Assembly: GCA_947631115.1 (NCBI GenBank)
Contig: CANRKB010000003.1
Span: 1 to 64,000, forward strand
From: an uncultured Clostridia bacterium
Lineage (GTDB): Bacteria; Bacillota; Clostridia; Oscillospirales; Ruminococcaceae
DNA length: 64,000 nt
Direction of reading: 5' to 3'
Part shown: piece by piece, positions 26,892-34,977 of the stretch
Layout of the letters: each line of letters begins with the position of its first letter
Position numbering within the stretch: position 1 is the stretch's first letter
Position numbers and translations under genes: made by a program
Notes under the pieces: model-generated
The model's database searches: none
What the model saw: the letters and a program-made list of their open reading frames with translations, nothing else
Told to the model about the DNA's origin: nothing

Positions 26892-28340
26892 ATGAGAGAA
26901 AAGCCTAATTCACAAAACAGATACCGTACTCTCGCGGGTAATATAATCATATTGGGCATAGGTCAGTTCAGCTCCAAGCTTCTTGTGTATGTAATGCTGA
27001 AGTTCTACACAAGTATGCTCGGGACGGCGGGCTATGGCGATATGACAAACCTCATAAACGCGGGTGCGCTGCTCATATCGGTTTTCTCGCTGTCAATTGC
27101 AGAGGGCGTATTGCGCTTCGGTCTTGAAAAAAACAACAACGGCGGTATGGTATTTTCTATCGGGATAAACGTTGCGGTATGCGGGTGCGTTGTATTTGCT
27201 GCGTTCGTGCCGCTGGTAGGGCTTATACCGATGCTTAAAGGCTATGAGTGGATGCTGTTCATCTACGTTCTGGCGGGCGCTGTCAAAGAAGTATGCGGCA
27301 TATATGTAAGAGCAAGAGTTTCCGTAAAGCTGTTTGCGGTAGACGGCATACTGACTACGGTTTCGATGATAGTGTTCAACCTCGTTCTGCTCGGAATTTT
27401 CGGACTGGGAATAAACGGTTATATCTGGTCGGTAGTTCTGAGCAACCTGGCTTCGGTTATTTTTCTAAACATAACGGCAAAGCTCTACAAGCGCTACAGA
27501 CCAATAGGAAACGACAAAACGCTTTATGTTTCCATGCTCCGATACAGCATACCGCTTATGCCGACGACGATAATGTGGTGGATCATAAATATGTCCGACG
27601 GCTTTATGGTCACTTCTTTTATCGGAAGCGACGCAAACGGTATTTACGGGTTTGCCTATAAATTTCCGAACCTTGCGGCTGTCGTGGTGGGTATTTTCGC
27701 GCAGGCATGGCATATGTCCGCCATAACCGAAAGAAACTCGCGCACCGTTTCAAACTTCTACTCGAATATTTTCAGCATGATGCAGACGGTGGTGTTTATC
27801 GCCTGTGCGGGGATAATGCTTATTTTAAGACCTGTCATTATGCCGTTTTTCGGAACGGAAGAATTTGCGCCTGCATATTTTTATGTTCCTACACTATTGG
27901 GCGCGGTTATTTTCCAGTGCTTCAACAACTTTCTGTCAAGCATATACGAGGCTTCGAGAAAAACTACCCATGCGCTCATTTCTTCGGCGATCGGCGCGGG
28001 AGCTAATATAATCCTAAACCTTCTGCTCATTCCCGCTATGGGCATAATAGGCGCGGCTGTTGCGACGTTTGCGAGCTATCTTATAGTATTTATCTACAGG
28101 GTCATTGATACGAAGAAGTTACTTTATATGACGATATACTGGCTTAAAGTCATTGTAAATATCTTGCTTCTTACAGGCATGGCTTGCTCGATAATGTTTT
28201 TAGAGTTCGGTTTGCTGCAGAATCTGATAAACGCGATAGTTTTCATTATTATAGCCGCGCTGAACTTCAAGACCTGTATTCAGGCGGTAAAACTTGTAGT
28301 AAACAAGAAAAAGGAAAAGAATGATGAAACAGTTTCTTGA
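26892..28340 (+). CDS. Polysaccharide/lipid-linked oligosaccharide flippase (MOP superfamily)
   Basis: The 482-aa protein has about 14 hydrophobic segments. It begins NIIILGIGQFSSKLLVYVML and contains YSIPLMPTTIMWWIINMSDGF, features of Wzx-like polysaccharide exporters. Such proteins flip undecaprenyl-linked oligosaccharides across the membrane. No glycosyltransferase genes lie next to it, so its substrate is open; a role in cell-wall precursor or spore-coat export is equally possible. Its last 20 bases overlap the start of rimM. Confidence 0.82.
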   Translation: MREKPNSQNRYRTLAGNIIILGIGQFSSKLLVYVMLKFYTSMLGTAGYGDMTNLINAGALLISVFSLSIAEGVLRFGLEKNNNGGMVFSIGINVAVCGCVVFAAFVPLVGLIPMLKGYEWMLFIYVLAGAVKEVCGIYVRARVSVKLFAVDGILTTVSMIVFNLVLLGIFGLGINGYIWSVVLSNLASVIFLNITAKLYKRYRPIGNDKTLYVSMLRYSIPLMPTTIMWWIINMSDGFMVTSFIGSDANGIYGFAYKFPNLAAVVVGIFAQAWHMSAITERNSRTVSNFYSNIFSMMQTVVFIACAGIMLILRPVIMPFFGTEEFAPAYFYVPTLLGAVIFQCFNNFLSSIYEASRKTTHALISSAIGAGANIILNLLLIPAMGIIGAAVATFASYLIVFIYRVIDTKKLLYMTIYWLKVIVNILLLTGMACSIMFLEFGLLQNLINAIVFIIIAALNFKTCIQAVKLVVNKKKEKNDETVS

Positions 28341-28833
28341 AATTGCAAAAATAGTTTCTACACACGGTATTCACGGAGAAGTCAGGTGTCAGTATTACTG
28401 CGACGCTCCCGAAATTCTCTGCGAGTTTGAAACGCTTTATCTGAACAAAGGAAAAACGCCCGTAAAGATAACGCGCGCTTATGTTCACAAAAATGTGGTA
28501 ATAATAAAAATTGACGGCGTTGATACCATAGAAGAAGCTCAAAAATATATCGGGAAAATGCTCTATATGGACAGAAACGACGTGGAGCTTCCCGAGGACG
28601 TTTATTTCATTCAAGATATTATAGGGCTTACGGTAAAAAATGCCGAGACGGGCGAGGTCTACGGGAAAATATCGGACGTATATCAGAACGGCGCGACGGA
28701 CGTTTATTCTATAAAAAAAGGAAACGGACGCGAACTTATGTTTCCGTATATAGACGACGTTGTGAAAAAAATTGACATTGAGGCGGGAGAAATGCTGATA
28801 ATACCGCTTGAGGGGCTTTTTGATGAGGATTGA
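28321..28833 (+). CDS. rimM: 16S rRNA processing/maturation factor
   Basis: RimM binds ribosomal protein S19 and assists 30S head maturation. The 170-aa protein has the N-terminal beta-barrel (FLEIAKIVSTHGIHGEVRC) and the PRC-barrel C-terminal domain (MFPYIDDVVKKIDIEAGEM). The two ATGs at 28321 and 28324 are both possible; AAGGAAAAG lies before them. It overlaps the flippase end by 20 bases and the trmD start by 11 bases, so rimM-trmD are translationally coupled, the usual Firmicutes order. Confidence 0.93.
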   Translation: MMKQFLEIAKIVSTHGIHGEVRCQYYCDAPEILCEFETLYLNKGKTPVKITRAYVHKNVVIIKIDGVDTIEEAQKYIGKMLYMDRNDVELPEDVYFIQDIIGLTVKNAETGEVYGKISDVYQNGATDVYSIKKGNGRELMFPYIDDVVKKIDIEAGEMLIIPLEGLFDED

Positions 28834-29785
28834 TATAGCGACGCTTTTTCCCGAAATGTGCGAAAGGGTGTTCGGCGAGAGCATTGTCGGGCGCGGCATA
28901 AAAAACGGGTATCTCGAAGTTTATGCGCACAATATCCGAGATTACACGAACGACAAGCACAAAAACGTTGACGACAAGCCCTTTGGCGGCGGCACGGGAA
29001 TGGTCATGCAGGCTCAGCCAATTTACGACTGCGTAAAAGCGATTGCGGCGCTCCACAAGACACCTCCCCGCGTTATTTATCTATCGCCGCAGGGAAAAAC
29101 ATTAACGCAGGCTAAAATATGCGAGCTTGCAAAAGAAAGCGGACTTATACTTCTTTGCGGGCATTATGAGGGAATAGACGAGAGAGTTATAGAAGAACTA
29201 AACGCCGAGGAAATTTCAATAGGCGATTATGTGCTGACGGGAGGAGAATTGCCCGCGCTGGTGCTTACCGACGCAATTGCGCGGTTACAGCCGGGGGTCC
29301 TTCCCAACGAGGACGCTTACAGCATAGAGAGTCACTATGACGGGCTTCTTGAATATCCCCAATATTCGCGTCCCGAGGTATGGAATGAACGGAAAGTCCC
29401 CGAAATATTGCTTTCGGGAGATCATAAACAGGTCGTTGAATGGCAGAGGAAAATGTCGCTTGAAAATACCGAAAAAAAGCGCCCCGACTTATACGAGGCG
29501 TATATCAAAAAAGCTCTTGAGAGTTTTATTAGCGATATGAAAGCGGCATGCGAAATTTCGAACGGCATAACGTTTTCAAGCGTTTCCCTGACTGACGAAA
29601 TGTTAAAGCAGGTAAAGCGCGGAAAACTCAGAACGCTCGATATTGACAAGGAAAAGGGAGAATACGTTATTCTTACGGACGAGCAGGGCTTGCCGAAATT
29701 TACGATAATCATAACCGAAAAGCTTTTGGACGGAGTAAAATTCAGGCTTGTATACAAACCGAAAAAGGAAGAAACAAATGACTAA
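28823..29785 (+). CDS. trmD: tRNA (guanine37-N1)-methyltransferase with C-terminal extension
   Basis: TrmD methylates G37 next to the anticodon and prevents frameshifting. The knot motifs are clear: RIDIATLFPEMCE at the N terminus, DDKPFGGGTGMVM, YLSPQGKTL, LLCGHYEGIDER, and the SIGDYVLTGGELPALVL SAM-binding loop. Conserved EVWNERKVPEILLSGDH follows. Typical TrmD is 230-250 aa; this one has 320 aa because about 80 residues follow residue 240 (ending KFRLVYKPKKEETND). The extension is beta-rich and I do not recognise it. The ATG at 28823 overlaps rimM, and the gene overlaps era by 8 bases. Confidence 0.93.
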   Translation: MRIDIATLFPEMCERVFGESIVGRGIKNGYLEVYAHNIRDYTNDKHKNVDDKPFGGGTGMVMQAQPIYDCVKAIAALHKTPPRVIYLSPQGKTLTQAKICELAKESGLILLCGHYEGIDERVIEELNAEEISIGDYVLTGGELPALVLTDAIARLQPGVLPNEDAYSIESHYDGLLEYPQYSRPEVWNERKVPEILLSGDHKQVVEWQRKMSLENTEKKRPDLYEAYIKKALESFISDMKAACEISNGITFSSVSLTDEMLKQVKRGKLRTLDIDKEKGEYVILTDEQGLPKFTIIITEKLLDGVKFRLVYKPKKEETND

Positions 29786-30680
29786 AAACGTTTTTATAGC
29801 TATAACGGGCAGACCGAACGCGGGAAAAAGTTCGCTTACAAATCTGCTTGTGGGAGAAAAAATTTCCATTGTAAGCGAAAAGCCGCAGACAACGCGAAAC
29901 CGCATAAACGGCGTTCTTACAAAGGACGACACGCAGTTTGTGTTTATTGATACTCCGGGATTTTTAAAGCCGCGGACAAAGCTTGCCGAACATATGGTAA
30001 AAGCCGTCAGGACAAGCGTAGATGATGTTGACGTTGCAATTCTTATGGCGGACGCCACTAAAAAACTTTCCGCGATAGAACAAGAACTCGCGCGGTCGTT
30101 TGCTTCTCATAATACAAAGGTTATACTTCTTTTAAACAAGATTGACCTTGTAAAATCAAAAGAGGAGCTTCTGCCGCTTCTCGACGAATACAGCAAGCTC
30201 TACAACTTTGAGGATATTATACCGATAAGCGTTAAAAAGCGGATAAACACCGAGCTTATTATGCCCCTGCTCGAAAAATACGCAGTTGAGGGAGAGCATT
30301 TCTTCCCCGACGACATCGCCACGGACCGCACGGAAAGGTTTTTATGCAGCGAACTTATACGCGAAAAGCTCCTTTGGACAATGCAGCAGGAGATCCCCCA
30401 CGGAACGGCTGTAGAGATAGAGAGCTTTTCCTCCCGCACAAATAAAAACAACGCCGAGGTCATAGATGTCGGCGCGGTAATAATATGCGAAAAACAGTCC
30501 CACAAGGGAATGATAATCGGAAAAGGCGGAGAGCGTCTTAAACAGATAGGCTCTCTCGCAAGAAAAGATATTGAAGAAATGCTTGACGCTAAAGTTAATC
30601 TTCAGATCTTTGTAAAAGTAAAGGAAAACTGGCGCGACAACGAGCGCTTTATAACCGACAACAAGATAGCCGACGACTAA
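29778..30680 (+). CDS. era: GTPase Era
   Basis: Era is an essential GTPase that binds the 3' end of 16S rRNA. The 300-aa protein shows G1 GRPNAGKSS (residues 11-19), G3 DTPGF, G4 NKIDL and the C-terminal KH domain with GMIIGKGGERLKQIG. The ATG at 29778 lies inside the last codons of trmD. An in-frame ATG 30 bases earlier would be deeper in trmD and lacks support. The stop codon shares bases with the stop of the convergent regulator gene. Confidence 0.95.
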   Translation: MTKNVFIAITGRPNAGKSSLTNLLVGEKISIVSEKPQTTRNRINGVLTKDDTQFVFIDTPGFLKPRTKLAEHMVKAVRTSVDDVDVAILMADATKKLSAIEQELARSFASHNTKVILLLNKIDLVKSKEELLPLLDEYSKLYNFEDIIPISVKKRINTELIMPLLEKYAVEGEHFFPDDIATDRTERFLCSELIREKLLWTMQQEIPHGTAVEIESFSSRTNKNNAEVIDVGAVIICEKQSHKGMIIGKGGERLKQIGSLARKDIEEMLDAKVNLQIFVKVKENWRDNERFITDNKIADD

Positions 30681-31333
30681 AGCTTTTTTAGCTCCTTTTC
30701 GACGTTTGTAACAACCGAAAACAGCGCGGTGCTTTGCTTCGGATATTCGCGCTCTATACGTGAGTTTGTTATCTTTTCATCGGCTGTTCCCTCTTTTTCG
30801 GCAGTCTTTGCGGCAACGTCCTCAAGGCTCAGCTCTGCAAGCGTTATTCCCGAAAGGCTCTCACGCGGAACGGAAAACAGGTTTTCGTCGTTTTCCCCGC
30901 CAGCGCTGTAAACCATTCTGAACGCGCGGTAGACCGCCGTCAGCATATAGTTTCCGACCGACCTTGCGAGCTTTTGGTTATTGGTTTTTATAAGCAGCGA
31001 GAACACGACCTCCAATGCGTTTGTAACCAGCTTTTTCCTTAGGGTAATGCCCGAAGAATTTATGTTGGCGCTTTCATTTACCGCGCTTTCCTCAAGCTCG
31101 GTTTCCCTAACGACCGCGCCGTTTCGCGAATTTGTCCTTCCAAGCAGATAATCCGTCGAAACATTATAGAAATCCGCTGCCTGTATCAGGAAATCCAGAC
31201 CACATTCGCGCTTACCGTTTTCATAATGCGACAAAAGCGCCTGGGCAACGCCCAGTTGGTCCGCGGCTTCTTTTTGTCTTAGTCCGCGTTCTTTTCTAAG
31301 CAGCTTTAAAATTCTCGGAAAATCTTTATTCAT
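30677..31333 (-). CDS. XRE-family helix-turn-helix regulator
   Basis: The 218-aa protein has an N-terminal Cro/CI-type HTH (residues 6-60; RQKEAADQLGVAQALLSHYENGKREC) ending in the common STDYLLGRT. Residues 95-175 form a helical domain (LVTNALEVVFSLLIKTNNQK), probably for dimerisation or ligand sensing. The tail is charged. GGAGAG lies before the ATG at 31333; an upstream in-frame ATG lacks a site. It is divergent from the histidine phosphatase gene, which is the obvious candidate target besides itself. Ligand unknown. Confidence 0.85.
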   Translation of the reverse strand: MNKDFPRILKLLRKERGLRQKEAADQLGVAQALLSHYENGKRECGLDFLIQAADFYNVSTDYLLGRTNSRNGAVVRETELEESAVNESANINSSGITLRKKLVTNALEVVFSLLIKTNNQKLARSVGNYMLTAVYRAFRMVYSAGGENDENLFSVPRESLSGITLAELSLEDVAAKTAEKEGTADEKITNSRIEREYPKQSTALFSVVTNVEKELKKL

Positions 31334-31480
31334 CTTTTTATCTCTCCAAATTTCCCACATAATATTCACAAAGTATATTATATTACATTTGGACATAGAA
31401 GTAAAGCGGCATATTTACCAAAATTTCGACATTAGCATAGGATATAATTCCTAATTATACAATATATAGGAGCATAAAAA

Positions 31481-32110
31481 ATGAGAAACTACTATCTATA
31501 CCTTATCCGTCACGGTATCACTCAGGGAAATCTCGACGGGAAATACATCGGGCAAACCGATCTTTCGCTATGTCCGGAGGGGAAAAAAATGATCGAATAT
31601 TTCTGCGCCTGCGAGCTTTATCCCGAAGTTGAAAAGGTATATTCCTCGCCGCTGGCAAGGTGCCTTGAAACCGCCGAGATAATTTACCCCGACCAAAAAC
31701 TTATGATAATAGACGAGCTTTGCGAGATGAATTTCGGGGATTTTGAGGGAAAGACCTCCGAACAGCTCGCCGACCTGCGCGAATACAAGGACTGGCTTAA
31801 AGGCGGGGTGGATTCCGCGCCGCCGAACGGAGAGAAATACAGCGAGTTTATGCTTCGCTGTATAAGCGGTCTTGACAGCGTTTTCAGTGATATGATGAAG
31901 AACGACCTGCAATACGGCGCGGTGGTCACTCATGCGGGAGTTATCACAAATCTTCTTTGCGGCTACGGACTTCCGAAAGGAAAGCCCGCGGACTATATGT
32001 GCGCGCCGGGAGAGGGCTTTGAAATATCGCTCACGCCGTTTTTATGGCAGAAAGGTCCTACGTTTGAAATAACGAATAAGCTGACATTAACGGGAAATAT
32101 AAACCCGTAA
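31481..32110 (+). CDS. Histidine phosphatase family protein
   Basis: This 209-aa member of the phosphoglycerate-mutase-like superfamily has the catalytic LIRHGITQGN with the phospho-accepting His at residue 10. YSSPLARCLETAEI, EMNFGDFEG and the second catalytic His in VVTHAGVI are also present. Related proteins dephosphorylate alpha-ribazole phosphate, fructose-2,6-bisphosphate or small metabolites; the substrate cannot be told here because no cobalamin genes are adjacent. ATAGGAG precedes the ATG. A structured RNA candidate and a terminator follow the gene. Confidence 0.88.
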   Translation: MRNYYLYLIRHGITQGNLDGKYIGQTDLSLCPEGKKMIEYFCACELYPEVEKVYSSPLARCLETAEIIYPDQKLMIIDELCEMNFGDFEGKTSEQLADLREYKDWLKGGVDSAPPNGEKYSEFMLRCISGLDSVFSDMMKNDLQYGAVVTHAGVITNLLCGYGLPKGKPADYMCAPGEGFEISLTPFLWQKGPTFEITNKLTLTGNINP

Positions 32111-32143
32111 AACTATTGCTTCGGCTTGTATAAAAAGTCAAAT

Positions 32144-32252
32144 TTCAGACTGTAGAGAAAGCCCCGGATACTAGGAAGCGTGTCTGCAGCTAGGCTTTGT
32201 GCCTGCCGCAGTCGCGCTGACGACGTAGATTGGGCTTTATATACAGTCTGAA
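32144..32252 (+). ncRNA. Nested-hairpin RNA candidate
   Basis: An 11-bp perfect outer stem (TTCAGACTGTA at 32144, TACAGTCTGAA at 32242-32252) encloses a second pairing of GAAAGCCC with GGGCTTTA. A third stem (GCGTGTCTGC with GCAGTCGCGC, one mismatch) and a short AGGC/GCCT tip lie inside. No ORF with a start signal crosses it. The arrangement, about 110 bases ending directly in a terminator, suggests a structured transcript or a 3'-UTR RNA of the histidine phosphatase mRNA. I match it to no known family. The strand is chosen from the terminator. Confidence 0.45.
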
Positions 32253-32287
32253 GCCCCGTGTGCATTTGCATACGGGGCTTTTGTTTT
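32251..32287 (+). terminator. Terminator after the RNA candidate
   Basis: AAGCCCCGTGTGC pairs with GCATACGGGGCTT (one G-U), then TTGTTTTC. The first arm overlaps the last bases of the outer stem of the preceding RNA, so the two structures compete for a few bases. Confidence 0.8.
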
Positions 32288-32288
32288 C

Positions 32289-34355
32289 TCAAAAATTGAA
32301 AATGACCGAGCAAAAATTTATAAGAAAGCACAATACGCAGCCTATTATAAGAGGTATCACAAATCCAAGAGCGACCCATTTCCAACCGCCCGTTTCTTTT
32401 TTTATCGTAAGGAGCGTTGTTGAACACGGGAAATGAAACAGCGTGAATACTATAACGCACGCAGCCGTTATCACCGTCCAGCCGTTCGCGGAAAAAATCC
32501 CGAAAAGCTGTTCCGTTGAGATCTCAGATATAACGCCGCTCTGCTCGTAGATCATTACTATAAGCGGGATAACAATTTCGTTTGCGGGAATACCGAGCAA
32601 AAACGCCGTTATTATAGCGCCGTCCATTCCCAGAAGCTTTCCGAAAGGCTCGAAAAAGTTTGTGATGTAAGAGAGCAACGTTCCGCCGCCTATGCTCACG
32701 TTTGCCAGGAGCCATATGACCGCGCCCGCAGGAGCGGCAATTGCCGCGGCTCTGCCGAGTACGAATACCGTTCTGTCAAGGCACGAACGTATAAGTATCT
32801 TTGTAATCTGCGGTTTTCTGAAAGGAGGAAGCTCCAGAGTAAACGAGGAGGGTTCTCCGCGAAGCAGCGTTTTTGCGAGAATTTTAGACGCGGCAAAAGT
32901 CATGAAAATCCCGAGCAGAATTGTAAAAGTGAATATCAGAGCTGACAAAAGGCTTGATAAAAGGCTTTTGTTTTGAGCGCCGTTTACGAAAAACGCCGAG
33001 ATGAGCGCCAATATCATCGGGAAACGTCCGTTGCATGGGACGAGCGAATTTGTGAGTATGGCGATAAGGCGCTCGCGGCGGCTGTCTATTATTCTCGCGC
33101 CAGTGACTCCCGCGGCATTACAGCCAAAGCCCATGCACATACAAAGCGCTTGTTTCCCGCAGGCGCTGCATTTATGAAACGGCTTGTCGAGATTATACGC
33201 TATGCGCGGAAGATAACCGAGGTCTTCGAGCAAAGTGAACATCGGAAAAAATATCGCCATAGGCGGGAGCATTACGGATACCACCCACGCAAGCACTTTG
33301 TACGCTCCGTTAACTATTATTCCCGAAAGCCATTTTGGAGCGTTAAGCGCCGCGAAAAGCTCGCCGAGCCTGTCGCCGAGAAAGAACAGCGCCTTTCCGA
33401 GATATTCCGACGGATAATTCGCGCCGACTATGGTTATCCAGAAAACCAGAACAAGCAGAAGAATCATTATAGGAAATCCGAGCGCTCTGCTTGTAAGTAT
33501 CCTGTCGAGCTTAGATATTTCGCGCTCGGGCATTTTTACGGCGTCCTTGCAAATGTCGCTTGCGTTCTGAAAAATGCAGCCGACTATTTTGTCCTGCAGA
33601 ACATCCTCGTTTATGCCGTCCTTTAAAAGGCGCGCTTTCGACTGTTCAACCGCCCGACAGACGTCGGCGTTTTTTAAAATATCGCCGTTTATATCGGCTT
33701 TAAGCGTTCCGTCGACAAGCCTTAACGCCGTCCATTTTGCGGGAACTCCGAACGACAAGCCCTGCTGTTCAATTGCCTTTGCGGTAATATCGGCGGCTTC
33801 TTCTATGGGCTTTATGTAATCAAGCTTTCGGACATTTTTTGGAGCGGGAGAAGAACAAAGCTCGTCGAGCCTGTCTGTAAGCAGTTTAAGCGTTCGCTTT
33901 TTATGCGCGGTTATCCCCACGACGGGAACTCCCAACCGCTTTTCGAGAAGCTCTATATCTATTTTTATTCCCGCACGCTTTGCCTCGTCCAGCATATTTA
34001 TGCACACAAGCGTTTTCGGGCATATCTCCGTTATCTGTAAAACAAGATTAAGCCCGCGCTCAAGGCAAGTCGCGTCGCATACAACTACCGCCGCGTCCGC
34101 GCCGCCAAAGCATATATAATCACGCGCAGCTTCTTCTTCGGCGGAATGTGCAATAAGCGAATAAGTGCCGGGAATATCCACAAGTTTATATCTGAAAGCC
34201 TCGGTCTTAAAATAACCGCTCGCTGTTTCAACGGTCTTTCCCGCCCAGTTTCCCGTGTGCTGGTGTAAACCCGTGAGGGCGTTAAAGACCGTGCTTTTGC
34301 CGACATTCGGATTTCCCGCGAGAGCAACGGTCTTGTCAAAAGAACTGTTGTTCAA
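32289..34355 (-). CDS. feoB: Ferrous iron transport protein B
   Basis: FeoB imports Fe2+ and couples this to a cytosolic GTPase. The 688-aa protein starts with the G domain (GNPNVGKST, residues 14-22; DIPGTYSL; NMLDEAKR), then a helical spacer, then about eight to ten membrane segments with two Gate regions (MCMGFGCNAAGVTGARI and the later GIPANEIVIPLIVM). The start is TTG preceded by AGGGGGTGG. It lies 13 bases downstream of feoA. It is slightly longer than the shortest clostridial FeoBs and complete. No Fur box was identified with confidence. Confidence 0.95.
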   Translation of the reverse strand: MNNSSFDKTVALAGNPNVGKSTVFNALTGLHQHTGNWAGKTVETASGYFKTEAFRYKLVDIPGTYSLIAHSAEEEAARDYICFGGADAAVVVCDATCLERGLNLVLQITEICPKTLVCINMLDEAKRAGIKIDIELLEKRLGVPVVGITAHKKRTLKLLTDRLDELCSSPAPKNVRKLDYIKPIEEAADITAKAIEQQGLSFGVPAKWTALRLVDGTLKADINGDILKNADVCRAVEQSKARLLKDGINEDVLQDKIVGCIFQNASDICKDAVKMPEREISKLDRILTSRALGFPIMILLLVLVFWITIVGANYPSEYLGKALFFLGDRLGELFAALNAPKWLSGIIVNGAYKVLAWVVSVMLPPMAIFFPMFTLLEDLGYLPRIAYNLDKPFHKCSACGKQALCMCMGFGCNAAGVTGARIIDSRRERLIAILTNSLVPCNGRFPMILALISAFFVNGAQNKSLLSSLLSALIFTFTILLGIFMTFAASKILAKTLLRGEPSSFTLELPPFRKPQITKILIRSCLDRTVFVLGRAAAIAAPAGAVIWLLANVSIGGGTLLSYITNFFEPFGKLLGMDGAIITAFLLGIPANEIVIPLIVMIYEQSGVISEISTEQLFGIFSANGWTVITAACVIVFTLFHFPCSTTLLTIKKETGGWKWVALGFVIPLIIGCVLCFLINFCSVIFNF

Positions 34356-34368
34356 TTTATACCACCCC

Positions 34369-34602
34369 CTAAATTTCCGTTACGATTATTCCGCCGCTGT
34401 CGCAGTTTCTTATCGCTATGACCGCGCCGCAGATGATATACGCGCTCGGGTCGCCGAGGGGACTTCTGCCTATGCACTTTACGACCGCTCCCTCTACTAC
34501 CCCTATATCCGAAAGCCGCCGCCTTAGCGCTCCGTGCGACATCAGCTTTTTTACTACGGCGCTCTTCCCTACTTTTAGACAACTGAGCGGAATTTCCAAC
34601 AT
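34369..34602 (-). CDS. feoA: Ferrous iron transport protein A
   Basis: FeoA is a small SH3-like cytosolic partner of FeoB. The 77-aa protein contains GALRRRLSDIGVVEGAVVKC and ends IAIRNCDSGGIIVTEI, both typical. The ATG at 34602 has AAGGGTGAT before it, while a GTG 18 bases upstream has none, so I use the ATG. It is the first gene of feoA-feoB. Confidence 0.92.
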   Translation of the reverse strand: MLEIPLSCLKVGKSAVVKKLMSHGALRRRLSDIGVVEGAVVKCIGRSPLGDPSAYIICGAVIAIRNCDSGGIIVTEI

Positions 34603-34710
34603 AAGATCACCCTTTTTCACTGTTAGTATTACATAATATGCTTTATGAAAAATTAAGTGAGGGAAGTTTAAACAGTTATATCAATAATTGATTTTTTGAA
34701 AGTTAAAAAC

Positions 34711-34738
34711 AAAAATCCTGCAAATTTTCGGGATTTTT
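34711..34738. terminator. AT-rich hairpin between feoA and glnN
   Basis: AAAAATCC pairs perfectly with GGATTTTT across a 12-base loop, giving a short hairpin with A- and T-tracts on both sides. It may insulate the divergent promoters. In the rest of 34603-34848 I see only AT-rich sequence. Confidence 0.35.
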
Positions 34739-34848
34739 AGAAATAATTTGCCTTATTAAGAATTTTTCGAAAATTTTAAATTCATAATTTTTGTGAAAAA
34801 GTGACAATAAAAAAATCATATGTTATCTTTATTTGTTTGAAATTGCTG

Positions 34849-34877
34849 TAGACAAACGAAAGCAAATGAGTTATAAT
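34849..34877 (+). promoter_or_regulatory. Promoter of glnN
   Basis: TAGACA (34849-34854) and a perfect TATAAT (34872-34877) are 17 bases apart, about 100 bases before the glnN start. Confidence 0.65.
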
Positions 34878-34897
34878 AATACCGTAAGAAAGAAACG

Positions 34898-34942
34898 ACG
34901 GCGTTTCGAGAGCGGACTATCCGCGTCTTGGCGCCGTTTTTT
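34898..34942 (+). promoter_or_regulatory. Terminator-like hairpin in the glnN leader
   Basis: ACGGCG (34898-34903) pairs with CGCCGT (34932-34937), with an inner GCGGA/TCCGC stem, followed directly by TTTTTT. This intrinsic-terminator shape sits between promoter and start codon, so glnN expression is probably controlled by antitermination. An ANTAR-type or other nitrogen-responsive antiterminator is a reasonable guess, but the diagnostic hexaloops were not identified. Confidence 0.55.
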
Positions 34943-34977
34943 CGTATTTAAAAGTAATTATCAGGAGGAACGGGACT

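Noticed and set aside
32113..32460. 115-codon minus-strand ORF across the RNA candidate
   Set aside because: It crosses the terminator and the end of feoB, has no ribosome-binding site and no likeness to a protein.
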